Assembly: GCA_030141605.1 (NCBI GenBank)
Contig: JAQGDQ010000361.1
Span: 150,513 to 214,512 of the forward strand
DNA length: 64,000 nucleotides
Reading direction: 5' to 3'
Source: Tubiluchus corallicola
Lineage: Eukaryota > Priapulida > Priapulimorpha > Priapulimorphida > Tubiluchidae
Shown here: positions 11,088 through 24,400 of the stretch, one piece after another
Position numbering within the stretch: position 1 is the first letter of the stretch
How the letters are laid out: every line of letters begins with the position of its first letter
Notes under the pieces: model-generated
What the model saw: the letters and a program-made list of their open reading frames with translations, nothing else
What the model was told of the DNA's origin: nothing
Databases searched by the model: none
Translations under genes and position numbers: made by a program

Positions 11088-11786
11088 TACTTAAAGGGCA
11101 AAAAAGGGGTACCTGAGGTAGGTTTCAGAAAAATCGCCGTAAAAATTATATTATTTTACAGCAATTTGATGCGTATATCGTGTATGCGTTAAACGGGATT
11201 TTTGTTTGTTTTCGTTTTAAATCTCCCGCGATACCGTTCCGACCGCGCCATTACATGACGTCATCTACGCACAACTTAAATCAGGGAAAGAAAAGGAAAT
11301 GTTAATTTATGTTCCAACAAACTTTCCATGCAAAATTATATTATTTAGCATTTCGCTTACCTGCTGGAAACACTCATGTGACTAGAAATAATAGTTTAAA
11401 AAATTCGTGCTAATTGGTAAAATGTCGCTGGTTCACCCTCCAGGGTGCGCCACTCACTAACCAAAAACGTACTTTTAATCTTTTTGACAAGATACAGTAA
11501 TTTAAAATTTTATTTAGTTAGTAACAAGTGTGCTACGAATACTCTGATTATTTTTGCAAACTTCACGCATGTTGTCTAACCTTGTGTCAAACGACCTACC
11601 ATTAAAATGGATGCGTGCAACGGTCATCGCGGAAGTTTAAATTTACAAGTTTTATACAGCGTTACTGCCGTCACAAGCCCTGCAAGCAAAAAGACAATAA
11701 GTAAGTGGCATAAAATTTCAAGACGCGTTTTTTAAGCTTTATGTAAGAGGAGGGTTTCTTGTGCTTTAAAATGTTATGAATTTGCA
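11088..11786 (+). mobile_element. Family D miniature transposon, best full-length copy
   Basis: Runs from TTAAAGGGCAAAAAAGG to GGAGGGTTTCTTGTGCTTTAA, so TTAA flanks both ends (element ~690 bp). Internal landmarks shared with other copies: TTTAAATCTCCCGCGATACC, TTCACCCTCCAGGGTGCGCC and GTCATCGCGGAAGTTTAAAT. No coding capacity. A ~38-bp direct repeat (AATTTGCAAATCGGAGT … ATTATTCAAAAAGAGG) lies just outside both ends, at about 11048 and 11777. Confidence 0.8.
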
Positions 11787-11819
11787 AATCGGAGTGAATT
11801 ATTCAAAAAGAGGATAATT

Positions 11820-12366
11820 AGGTTCAGAAGAGACCTTGTTTATTATCATGGCACAGCCATGATAAATGAGTCGCTGAACCAGCAAAGATATCGTAGCCTG
11901 TGAATAAATGTTTCTTCAACAAGAGAAACACTCTGCTTTGGAATTAGGAAGGAAACCACCTGGAGGAAGTATTGAACCTTGTGCCTGGATCAGCTATCAC
12001 ACAATGGCGAGCAAATATCTACTGTTTTATCTACGTAACGTGAGAAGTTGATTTGTTGTGACTTTCGAATTATAATAACTTGTTTGCACAAATTTACAGG
12101 TTAGATGACACACACAGCACCACATCATTCATTCCATCTATGCAAATTTCCACCGGAAGTGTGACGTCATCAAGTTTATCATGATTGTTATCATCGTTGT
12201 CTTGAAAATTTGTAATTTGGTAAGTACGATAGATTTTATACGTTAGATATTGTATGTAAGCAAAATTGTAATTCGCTTTAATATTTTTCCTTCCAAATGA
12301 CTGGATCGTCTACTTTGATGTTTTGCCCGAAAATAATGATGTTTGCGCTGGATTTAAATAGCTTAG
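11820..12366. other. No recognisable feature
   Basis: AT-rich sequence without an open frame or a repeat shared with other parts of the window. Confidence 0.35.
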
Positions 12367-12637
12367 GGCGCGTTCAAACTAACGACTTTTCTCGTCAAAT
12401 AAGCCCGCCAAATAACTCGCCAAGTAACTCGCAAGCATGCTCAGACAAGAGCAAACTTGCTGCGAGTTATTCCCCGACACTAACTTCTTTATTCACTCAA
12501 GAAATGTCAAAAGTAAGTGTTCACACTAGACAGTATCTCAGTCAATCAATTGGCAGCAACAGTTTGCAATAACTTGCGAACAGTAACTCGCAAAGCAAAT
12601 TCACACTCGCGAGTTTGCTGTCAGAGGGAGCTTGCTA
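12367..12637 (+). mobile_element. Family B miniature transposon, copy 1
   Basis: Starts GCGCGTTCAAACTAACGACT and carries the family's repeated AACTCGC words, CACTCGCGAGTTTGCTGTCAG near 12606, and then decays without the right terminal repeat. Compare 18561, 26623 and 27917. The 91-codon open frame across it is not conserved in the other copies. Confidence 0.7.
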
Positions 12638-12846
12638 AGTTTGGTTTCTAAAATAATATTATTTTGCGGGAAAAGCTTGGGCGTCTGTCGAATCAATTGA
12701 CTGTGTCGTCTTAGTAAAACACAGCAATAAAAGATCATGAAATAATTAGATACAGTACATTTTGTAAGGTGTTCGACACGTCCAGAAACGTTTGTAGAAA
12801 AAAGCATTAATACGAAACATTTATAGTTAATTAACGAACCATTAGC

Positions 12847-12915
12847 GTCGCTAGTTGTAGTTCCAATCAAAGACACATGCGTCGCTAGTTGTAGTTCCAA
12901 TCAAAGACACAAACA
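12847..12915. repeat. 36-bp tandem duplication
   Basis: GCGTCGCTAGTTGTAGTTCC followed by AATCAAAGACACA occurs twice in direct succession, at about 12846 and 12880. Confidence 0.9.
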
Positions 12916-13318
12916 ACGAAATGAAGTTACTGGGTAAAAACGTTTTCCTATAGAAGTCTGATTACTCCTCTAGGCTTTCCTCGCTAAATCAAACTGATAG
13001 TTGCCACGTGTTGGTGACCTTGACAAGATTTAAATTCCGCTCATGACATCGACGCATTTGTCTTCATTTGTTTTCGCAGTTTTCCAAACTCTCTGCAAAA
13101 ACCATGATTGCTCAGAACCTGTGGCGCGACCAGGGGAAACGTCAAGATTTCAACTTCAGAAAAGCGAAACAGAAACAAGACAAAGAGACGACGACAACGA
13201 TGACAATGACGAAGATTTGTGTAGTTCATTTCACCACACTACGAGCCAGAATCAATTACTCGGAGCAATGCGTGCTAGTAATAAAGAGTAGTTGAATAGA
13301 AACACTGGAATCGACCTC

Positions 13319-14000
13319 NNNNNNNNNNNNNNNNNNNNNNNNNNNNNNNNNNNNNNNNNNNNNNNNNNNNNNNNNNNNNNNNNNNNNNNNNNNNNNNNNN
13401 NNNNNNNNNNNNNNNNNNNNNNNNNNNNNNNNNNNNNNNNNNNNNNNNNNNNNNNNNNNNNNNNNNNNNNNNNNNNNNNNNNNNNNNNNNNNNNNNNNNN
13501 NNNNNNNNNNNNNNNNNNNNNNNNNNNNNNNNNNNNNNNNNNNNNNNNNNNNNNNNNNNNNNNNNNNNNNNNNNNNNNNNNNNNNNNNNNNNNNNNNNNN
13601 NNNNNNNNNNNNNNNNNNNNNNNNNNNNNNNNNNNNNNNNNNNNNNNNNNNNNNNNNNNNNNNNNNNNNNNNNNNNNNNNNNNNNNNNNNNNNNNNNNNN
13701 NNNNNNNNNNNNNNNNNNNNNNNNNNNNNNNNNNNNNNNNNNNNNNNNNNNNNNNNNNNNNNNNNNNNNNNNNNNNNNNNNNNNNNNNNNNNNNNNNNNN
13801 NNNNNNNNNNNNNNNNNNNNNNNNNNNNNNNNNNNNNNNNNNNNNNNNNNNNNNNNNNNNNNNNNNNNNNNNNNNNNNNNNNNNNNNNNNNNNNNNNNNN
13901 NNNNNNNNNNNNNNNNNNNNNNNNNNNNNNNNNNNNNNNNNNNNNNNNNNNNNNNNNNNNNNNNNNNNNNNNNNNNNNNNNNNNNNNNNNNNNNNNNNNN
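13319..14000. other. Assembly gap (Ns)
   Basis: 682 undetermined bases. Open frames across the gap are meaningless. The missing N-terminal exon of the downstream synaptophysin-family gene could lie here or further left. Confidence 1.
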
Positions 14001-14214
14001 CTCTATCATGAATAACTTTCCAAGTTGAAACACTGAACTATCAGAGGCCTCTTAGTCGTGTTTGTATTCATACATATCATGCGGTAAATAGTCGGATGCA
14101 GTGTGGTAGATGAAAGCATCAAAGAGTGCTCCCATTGCTCACTCAGCTATTCACTAACTAGAACCAGTATTGCTTAACTTTGATTACCAAGCACATACCG
14201 TAGTTGCTCTCTTT

Positions 14215-14365
14215 GATGATGAGGATAAATGATGACGATAGTTGACGATGATGATGACGATTATGAGGACGAAGACGAAGACGATTATCGTGGTGGTGGT
14301 GCTGTATCATGATGACTATGATCATAATGACGACGACGACGATGATGAAGATTATGGTTACAATC
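14215..14365. repeat. Degenerate GAT/GAC trinucleotide tract
   Basis: Imperfect GATGATGAC-type repeats; the complementary strand codes for His/Ile/Val runs that are not a gene. From 14400 to 15095 I see no other feature. Confidence 0.8.
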
Positions 14366-15097
14366 GCAATAGTTGTGTCAATAATGACAATCAATAACAG
14401 ATTAATATGGCAACAAATATATTTACTGAGGAATGGACAAAAATGGTCTCTAGTATGAGCGGGCAGTTGTACCTGGTTGTTAAAGGTCAACAATCTGCTG
14501 TCTTTGGCGGGTTGAATGGCTTCAGTCATCAATGGTCTAGTGTGCGTCAATGTTATTTTACGTTATTTTGATAATATGAAGCCAAATATAAGTGGACCAG
14601 ACATGGCTTTTAATTGCTATTATAATGTTGGGCAATTAAAGCTAAACGATTGCAAACGTGTGTTTATTTTCGCAGAGTGTCGCGTCCAAACATTTTATCA
14701 TCTGCTGCGTCCGGAAAACGAATCTTTATACGTCTGTCACGTCTATTATGTTTGACAAACAATTTACGAGTTGTATAGTTTGGTTTTATAGCCATTTTCG
14801 ATGGAGGTTTACAAGCGGTTTATGCGTGTTGCTGTCTTTACGAGCGACATACAATTAAAAATGAATGAGAAAAGTTGTCAGTGACACGTGTGAAGGAATT
14901 TATTAATTTTAAGGCACTACGTTGATCGTTTGAGTATCATTGAGCGTAGTGGTGCACTGGAATGATGGCAACGACAAAGGCAATAGCAACACCTTTGCGA
15001 TTACTATCATTGCCATTACCAACTCCATAAAAGGTGACCAAAACATCATCACTAGTAACGACTGCTACAGCAATAACAACAGCTACAAGAGCAGCTA

Positions 15098-15103
15098 CAG
15101 CTA

Positions 15104-15183
<80 letters not shown>

Positions 15184-15185
15184 GC

Positions 15186-15225
<40 letters not shown>

Positions 15226-15239
15226 GCAACAGCAACAGC

Positions 15240-15297
<58 letters not shown>

Positions 15298-15345
15298 GCA
15301 ACAGCAACAGCAACAACAGCAACAGCAGCAGCAGCGACGACTACA
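15098..15345. repeat. CAG/CAA trinucleotide array
   Basis: About 80 CAR triplets: CAGCAG at both edges and mostly CAACAA inside. All six frames stay open as homopolymers of Gln, Asn, Thr, Leu, Cys or Val. There is no start, splice or domain context to suggest a polyglutamine protein. Confidence 0.95.
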
Positions 15346-15825
15346 TCGAAACAACAAAAGTAGCGGGCAGAAGCCATAGCAGCAGCACCAACAACAAAAC
15401 AGTTATAATGATGGTGGTGGTAATAAGGTAGTAGCAGTGACAGCGGTAGCGACAATGGTTGCTGTCATTGTCAACACATTCAGTCAGTTGTCTGCTTTAC
15501 CTGCTCGGCTGCCGCACGAACATGTATAAGTTGTATAACATGTATAAGTATAAGTTGAGAATTTAAACATCCTTCCCTGCAACTGCCTTCTCATGAGGAT
15601 CTTTCTGTCATTAAAAACTGACAGGCAACTGCTCTGCATGCGGCTGTGAACCGTCATTAATTTATAATCTTATTTCTAAAGCATCATTAATAATCATTAC
15701 CACAGAGAGAGTTTAATCTTGCTCAGTTGATGAGTGATAATGAAAAAGTCTTTGAAATCCCTGTAGTATTTTGATATTTTGACGTTGTTTTACGTAATAA
15801 TTCAAATGAGCTTCGTTGCTCAGCC

Positions 15826-16266
15826 ATTTAAAAGGGAAGAAAAGGGAATTTTAAGGTACAAGGCAAAGAAATTTCCATGCAAATTTGCATTATGTACCAC
15901 CTTAAAGACTTACGTCATTGGAAAGTTTTTAAAAATCTTCACGCCATCTGGTGCTGCATCACCATCCCAGTGTGCACCACTGATTCACCAAAAAATACGT
16001 TATTGATCTTATTGACAATATGAGGTAATTTAAACTTTTGCTTAGTTAGTGAAGTGTGAACTACGAATCCTCTGATTACTTTTCAAACTTAACGCCAGTG
16101 TTATCTAAATTTATTTCGAACGACTTTCCGTTAAAATTGAGTTGAAATTTACACGGTGTTACTGTTAACGCAAGCCCTGTATTCAATAAGAATGCATGGA
16201 GCTTATACGAAATTTGAAGACAAATTGTTAAGCTTTATTTATGAATAGTTTTTCTTGTGATTTAAA
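15826..16266 (+). mobile_element. Family D miniature transposon, diverged copy
   Basis: Same orientation as 11088. Begins TTTAAAAGGGAAGAAAAGGG, contains CCATCCCAGTGTGCACCACTG and GAATCCTCTGATTACTTTTC, and ends TTTTTCTTGTGATTTAAA. Internal parts are deleted relative to the 11088 copy. Confidence 0.6.
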
Positions 16267-17635
16267 ATATGTACAGCAACTTTTCTACAATTTGCTTTAA
16301 TTCATGCATCAACAATACTGGTGTATAATAGTTAGTAGAATTTATTGCGCAATTGACCAACCAACAATTTACATCAAAGACATAACAAAAATAAACATAC
16401 GGTGTAGATTATGCCAGTACTACAGAACATAACAGTTTCCCTAGTTATGAAAAATTAAGTGCATTAAACAGTTTTAAATTTAAAGAAATTTTAGTTTTTT
16501 ATAGCAACCTATTAACAATATTTTCATATTAGAGACACGAATTGGCTAGTTAACCATGTTTCTGACGTGGTCAGAACCTGAAGATTTTGCAAACAGTAGT
16601 AATAGAATTCAGCCTTGAAAAGGCACCAGCCTTTTGTTTGAAAGTTCTAATTTAGATTCTTTTGAAATCCCATTGATTGATTACATGAAATGCACTGCAC
16701 AATGAAATCTCAACTTGTAACTTTTCAACCCATGACCAGTGGTCAGGGCTCAACCAATCTCAGTGTAACGTATATAATTCAATTTGTCTCATTGAGACTT
16801 TCCGTTTGGTGTATTACAATCTAGGTTCGGTTGGAGGCATTTGCCTCTTCGACCCCCTCCCCATTTGGCCTCCTAACGGGATTGCAGCTTCACTTATTCT
16901 CTAACCTATACCACTCATTTCGCCTCATCGAGACCTTTCATTTCATGTGCTACAAGGTACTATTGCTCGATACTCAATGTATTTCTATTTCCCACCCCAT
17001 TTTCGGTTTTTGCCTCATAGCGGAAAACTTTTCCGCTACCCAAATGACCCACATTCTAATGTACCCAAGAACTGTGCCCTACCTAATTATTTACCAAAAA
17101 TTAAGGCCCTAGTTCAAAAACTGTAGAAGCACACGGAGCCTAAAGGAAATTAAATGAAGACCTGCCCATTCCGTGACCTTTGACCCCGGAATTTTTGGGT
17201 CACCAATAAACATAGTTTCCTTTGCCCAGAAAGTGTACACTGTGAGTTTTGTGTCCCTGGCCGTCAGCATTTGAAAGGTCACCAAATGAGGTCCATAATT
17301 TTGCATTTTGGCCCCTCCCTCTGACGTTTGTAGCTTGTCAGCTTTTTAAAACCACAGGAGCACATCTACCCCGCAGTACCCAAACACATGTGAAAAAAAT
17401 TCCAAAAACTGAAAGCCCAAGAAGTTGCGATTTGAAGAAAAAGCTGAGTTTCGTGACTCTAACTTGCAAACCTAACGAGTTATTAAGCAAAAAATTTGTA
17501 GAGAATAAATAATTGTACGTAATTCAATTGCAACATGTCCAAAGTTTAATTACAATTTTAAAAATAGCGATGTCATTCTAACCCATTTAAAAGTTAAACT
17601 TATATAAAGTTTAAAAGTTTATATATAGATATATA
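16267..17635. other. No recognisable feature
   Basis: About 1.4 kb without a recognisable gene. A 93-codon open frame at 16831-17112 and others at 17109-17512 have no domain, no splice context and poor composition; I do not call them. Confidence 0.4.
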
Positions 17636-17967
<332 letters not shown>

Positions 17968-18022
17968 AACTGTTTGTACGTAGTTATATGTATGTACATA
18001 TATATTTGTAGTTTTTTTCCAG

Positions 18023-21000
18023 GTGCTAACTATATTCGCTTTCGCCACCACAAGTGGTTTCAATTCCTATGTGAGTTTCATAATGAATTGTCCAAGTCAA
18101 CAAAAAGTCACCAAAGTTCCTGTTCAGTATCCATTCCGGTAAGTATGCATCAAAGATATTAATTATCAAATGATCAATAACGGTCAATAATTGAAAATGA
18201 TCAATTTGATGTAAGTAAAGTTTAGTATAAAACACGATGTTTCAATCGAAAACTAAAAGGTCATGTCAAGAAAAAAGAGTAAAAATACATGAAAAGTTAC
18301 TAAATATCGAAAACAGCAAATATAAAAAAATCACAAAAAAACTTTGGATCTAGGACACTTAATATTAATAGTAAATTATTGTATATAAGAACCTTTGTAT
18401 GGGCACACAATTTTTACGCACTATATGGGAATCTACACAGTACATGATCTCATTTGCCATATACAGGTGTGCCATACATTTGGGTAAACCATATACGGCC
18501 TATTTTCTCCCAATTTTATTCTCGTTTTTATCCGATTTGAACATAGAACTTATACTAATGGCGCGTTCAGACTAGCGAGTTTTCTCGTCTAACAAACTCG
18601 CCAATTAACTCGCAAACGTATTCAGACTAGAGAGTAAAACTCGCTGCGAGCTGCTCTCCGACAGTAAGTTTGATCTGACACTCACATCTCTACTCACTGC
18701 GAGAAGTGTCGAGAGTAGACAGTAAATCAACTCACAGCAACTGTCGGAGAGTTTGCAATTTCTTGCCGACAGTAACTCGCAAAAGTAGTTCACACATGCG
18801 AGTTTTATGTCAGAGAGAAAACTCGCGATAGAAAACTCGCTAGTCTGAACGCACAGTAAGGAAGGAACTTATGAAAAATATTAATATATCACTTGCAACA
18901 TAAATGGTTCGCTATCAACATTGTTACAAACTTTTTAAGACTGTACATTTTTAAACAATGTGGGACAATCAAAGATAACTCAATTTTATATTGATCTACA
19001 TTATTTTTTACATTGTACTGGTTGACTGTGAAAAAAGTCATTGTTAATTATAAATCTAACGGAGGTGATGTTTGCGTTAATTCCAGATTTGAGGAAGTGA
19101 CGATACGTCAGCGTCTTTGTCCAGAATCTCTGACAAAAGGAGCTGTGACTTTGGAAGGAAGCTATGCAACTACGTCACATTTCTACGTTGTCATTGGTGT
19201 GGTGTGCTTTGTCTACTGCATTGGTGCTATTGTACTTTATGTCTTCTTTGATACTGTTTATAGAAGCCATTCTACAGTACCAATATTGGTGAGTGTTAGC
19301 AGTATGGAGTTGACCTTGAATATAAGTGCACTGGTTTCTAAGGGTCAACGGTTTGCTTGCAGTACTCTTACGTTGGGCAGTCATTTTTTGCTGGTCTTTG
19401 TATTTGAACTTACCTAGATGCGGCATAGCTGCTTATAAATCTGTTTTTTTCGGGCTTCTTACCTACGGAATTCTGCACCAGAAATCTACATTCTTGCTCA
19501 TTTTGAATACCATATCAACAGATACATACCTTCTTTAGGAAATTTATTATGTTAATTCAACCTTTTTAAATAAGTGCTAATGTTAGGAGTGTCTCCTTCT
19601 TACTTTGGTCCCCTTTGTGCTCAATGACCTTGTTTATGACAATTTTTGTGAAAAATAAAAGAAAACAGAAGTATTGTGGCTAGAGTCAAATTAGAAGCAG
19701 AAGCGGCAGGGAAACCAGTGGAAAGAGATCTAGGGAGGGGGAGCATATCACACAAAACAGAGATAAAAAGGCTTTGTCGTAAAAGCAGACATTTGATGAA
19801 CAAAAGAGTCCAAACAAACCCGACTAAATAATAATCGCCTCGTTGATTCAGCAGGCAAACGGGCAGGTGTTTTTACCATCACGGCACCTGTTCCGTAGAA
19901 ACAGCCAGCACGAAGTACACAGGACAAGTTTACTTCAATAAACCTCTTTCTGATTTTATAAAGTTTTCATCATCCTGGCAGTGAACCCGGACTACTTGGC
20001 CTCGGAACGAACCGAGCAGGGGAGCCACCATCAGACCCCCCGGGCGGTGAGGACCCAGCATCGTTACAATAATTTTGTTTAGGGTCGATTATATTTACCC
20101 ACATGTTACTTTGGATAACCCGCGTGCTTGGTTGAAGAATCAGCGGCACCATTATTCAAAACTCTGTGGTATGACTCGGTCTGAAGTTTAACCCGTGTGG
20201 AAAACAAGAATAAAATTTTTTTTATTTTTCGTTTAATTCATTAGACTGAATGTTTTATCTAAAGTTTGTTCTGGAAAAGTATTATTAGTGTTTGATGTCC
20301 ATTGCTGTGTCACCTGTATATATTTGTAAATGAAAGCAATAAACAATATAAAAATTTACATTATCACTTCATAACATACAATCTGTAAAGGAAAATATGT
20401 AAGTGTCACAACATATTACAATTCAATATCTAATCATCGGAAAGTCTATCCAGACACATGCAGTGCCTTTACAAAGTTCAGCTTTGCCTCTAAACGTGGT
20501 GAAAGACCTGCTCCGTCAACTTTCACAGTCGTCAGGTCTTTCCCAACGTGTTATTTCCTGCCATCTTCATACCAGGCCTATTCATTAAACAGTTACACAG
20601 TTAATGATGCGATAAAACAGGTTTCCTATATACATACTTGCTGACCAAAACTACAGAAGATGTACTCTTTCTTTAAGTGCTTCGTACAGTTATTTATACA
20701 GAGCAAATATTAATTTGCTAATTTCGGGAATGAGTTTCCGACAATACGATACAACCCGAAAGCGAGTAGAATACAATGAGCTATACCATCGCTTCAGATT
20801 ATCTATCATAGTTGCAGATTTTGCTCTAAATTATTCTTAGAAACTTCCAGAGCACCAATGAAAAAACGAACTGTAGAACTAATTGCCTTTTAATTGCAAG
20901 TTTTTCGCGGCACATTCAACGATATCACAGCTGTTATTCAATTAAACGCTGCTCATTTCGCCTGCAGAAATTGGCAAAAATGCAAGGCGTAATTCAATTA

Positions 21001-21315
21001 TTTTGCAATTTCGTTGCGTGAGCCGTTTCTATTCCTCTTTCTCAAAAAGATCTGCGTTGAAAAATTCACTTTGCAGTGGAAATAATGACGTAATCAACGG
21101 GGGGAATTCTTTCAGTTGCTGGCGTGATTATGATAGATCGTGAAAATATCTGAAAACGTGTTAATAGTGGGAGATGGTATCCCGTGGGTGGCGTTATAAA
21201 TGGGGTAACAGTATTCGTGTTAATAAGATGGGAAAAGGAAATTTAATAATGGAAAAAATTTTTGGTTTACCGTCACATTTCGCATTGAATTTGGCTTCTG
21301 ATGATGATGATGATG

Positions 21316-21381
<66 letters not shown>

Positions 21382-21400
21382 TAACAACAACAATAATAGC

Positions 21401-21434
<34 letters not shown>

Positions 21435-24400
21435 TAACAACAACAACAACAATAATAGCAATAATAATCTAATAATAATAATAATAATAATTTAATTAAC
21501 ATAAATTCAAGAACTTGTAATGCCGACTAAGAAGTTGTGGTAATGGAATTGAACCCGCAACCTCCCTCTTGGAAAACGAGCATGGTACATCTTAGATATT
21601 TCTACAATATATTAATGTTTTATATCTTTTTTCCGTTTTTCTCTTTTTCCTTTGTTTGTGTCTTTCTTTCTTCGTCTTCTTTCTTCTCTGTGTTTCTCTC
21701 CCTCTCATGCCATTCTTCCTTTCCCTTCCCTTCCTCTCTGCCAGCTGTTCTTTGTTTTATTATTTCGTTTATTTTTCATTTTATTATTTGTTCGTCTTAC
21801 TACGTTATTTTCTCTCCTCTTAAGCTTGCCAGTTTAGACGTAAGCATAAATATTATTCATTATAAAACCAATGAACTAATAATTATTTATCATTTTCTTC
21901 CACTAGGATTTTCTCTGTACTTGCGTTCTTGCTATACTCTGGCTCATATCATCATCTTGCTGGGCGCGAAGCGTCAGTGATATAAAACTGTACACAAATC
22001 CGACCAATCTTATCAATTACATGCACGACTGCCAAACGTATGGATGTGAACCAGGCTTTACCGGAAACTTCTCAAGCTTAAACGTGTCCGTGGTACGTAC
22101 GCAACTATTTCCATGCACGTAGACGCAGTATAAACAGATCTATTTTTTAAAAATTGCAACAGAATATATTTCTATTTTGCTTACTCCATGTTCTTGCTAA
22201 AATCTTGACAAATTTGAGGCATTTATACGGAAGCGTATTAAGGCCATGATATCCGAATATAAAAAATCTGGTTGTAACCATTTTTTTTATAATCGAGTGG
22301 CAAAAATTGGCTATAACCAGAATTCTTATAATCGGATATCTTGGCCCTACTACGCTTTCGCACATTTAAATAAAGTGCCACTCTCCAGTTTGTACACAAC
22401 GCAGGCAAAATGGCAACGCAGGCAAGTCTCTTTTCATATCAAGTAAAAGTGGCTCTGTTTTGTGAAATCTCAAGAGCCAAATATGCAGCATTTTCTAGTT
22501 TAATTGCTTTTAACATAATTAAAGGAAAGGACAAGCCACTTAGTATAGAAATTTTTAGATTTGGGGGAACCCGCCATACACAAGAAAATTGTGATGCACC
22601 TGGTGTACTTGAGGACTTTTCGCAAACGCATTGTGGCTTTCCGTAAAGTAATTCAAACTTCTGCAACTTACCTAATGTTCACGTAGATATATTACAAAAT
22701 TATCTATCTAATTTTTTGTAATAACTTATAGTTTTGACGCTACTTCAGTCGCTGCCTTTCTTTAGTCAATGAACGACGTCATTGGTGGAAAATGGGCGTT
22801 CAAAGCGTGAAGTGATCGCGACTTTCAAGTGATTTTTCTAACTACACAGACGCTTGTCGTACTTTTATTACTAAATATCTTCTAACATTTTGTGAACATC
22901 GAAATAAGCCTAAAATTTCCCAGAAGGCTTGACCTTTCCTTTAATAAGCAAATTTTAATATCGCTCGATTGCCAGGCGTCGATGTACAATAAGAATTTAC
23001 TTTACTTTCTGTTTGCATAATTATTTACTATTCAAAATATTTAAGATTGAAATTATTGTTTCTGTTAATCAGAAGCGGATTATGACCTTTTGGGACGCTA
23101 GGCTATAGAAATTACGCGCCCCTATTCATCAGCCCCCATCTTGAACAGTTTTACTCGTGATATATTTCAGCGACATTTACATACCTTGAAGTAAACTTAT
23201 TGCAAATTTTGTAATCAAACTAGAATGTTGATTTTTGTTTGTTAATAAAAATATTCTTTAAGAAAAAACTGCTCTTTTTTGCAAAACAAATTAGCACGTA
23301 ATTCACAACAACCATAGTGGCAAAGACAGTTTTTTTGCCAAAGTTTAATGTTACCAAAGCTTCAGCCTATTGACTACACCCTATACTAGCCTGTAGGATA
23401 ATCCAGTCCTGCTTTTAACGTTATTTATTTAAAATCATTTGTTACGATTCAACTCTTTCTTTATTCATTTCAGGGCTTTGGTTTTTTAAACTGGTTTCTC
23501 TGGACTTTAAATCTGTGGTTTCTTTACAAGGAAACGGCGTGGTACAAGGTGCGATCCCGGCCCCCAGGGGACTCTCTGTGCGCCCCTGAGTCAGTGTGAC
23601 CTTTGACCTTATATTTGGTCATCTTACACTCACAATGAAAACGCGGTAAATAACTAAATCATGCATTAGGCTGTAGAAATGTGTGTTAAAAAATCGCCTG
23701 CATTAGTTCTAAAATTCGGTGAAAGATGGCAGCACGCACTTATGTCATGGCCATGCCCACGCTTGAGTGCATCGTGCTGCCATCTTGTACAGAAACGTAA
23801 ATGCGAATATTTTCTGTTTATAAAATAATTTCAATTTTTGCGCGACACTGACGAGTCTTTCTGGGGGTTACTGTGGTAATATATTCATGATAGGAAGGTA
23901 AAAAGAAGTCTTAATGTAGATTTCACGCTTTTACTGTGGTATTGTTCATGGTAGGAAAGTAAAAGAAAGTTTTAATGTAGATTTCACGCTTTTACGTGTG
24001 GTAATGTTCATGATAGGAAGGTAAAAGAAAGTTTTAATGTAGACTTCATGCTTGTGTACGTATTTTGCTACGCCAAGCTTGGCTAGTGTTTATTTAGGAC
24101 AATAGAAATCACAGAACACTAAACCAAGCCTCGCTTTATTGACATTATTTAAATAAATAGCAGTGAACTTCACGGCAGATGAAACTGCCCAAAAATAAAA
24201 TAATTAAGTTAATTAATCAGTAACCCATCCATTTTCGGACATGTCCAGTTATTGCTTAACTTTACATTCGAGCGCCCTGCTTAAGGTTAATGGATACTTT
24301 CTCCTAATTGATTGTGAGGTCTCTTCACGCATAACGCCCTTACATTGCTGAAAATAGATTTTGCAATTTTTTTCAAGAGCCATTCTTCAATTTTTAAAAT

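Noticed and set aside
15034-15455. Long polyglutamine, polyasparagine or polythreonine protein
   Set aside because: All frames on both strands stay open because the DNA is a CAR repeat; there is no flanking domain, splice site or unique coding sequence.
16831-17112. 93-codon ORF carrying an SPFGLLTGLQL stretch as the missing synaptophysin exon
   Set aside because: It vaguely resembles the PxGF start of the family, but no splice donor follows at phase 0 and the rest of the frame is unlike the family.
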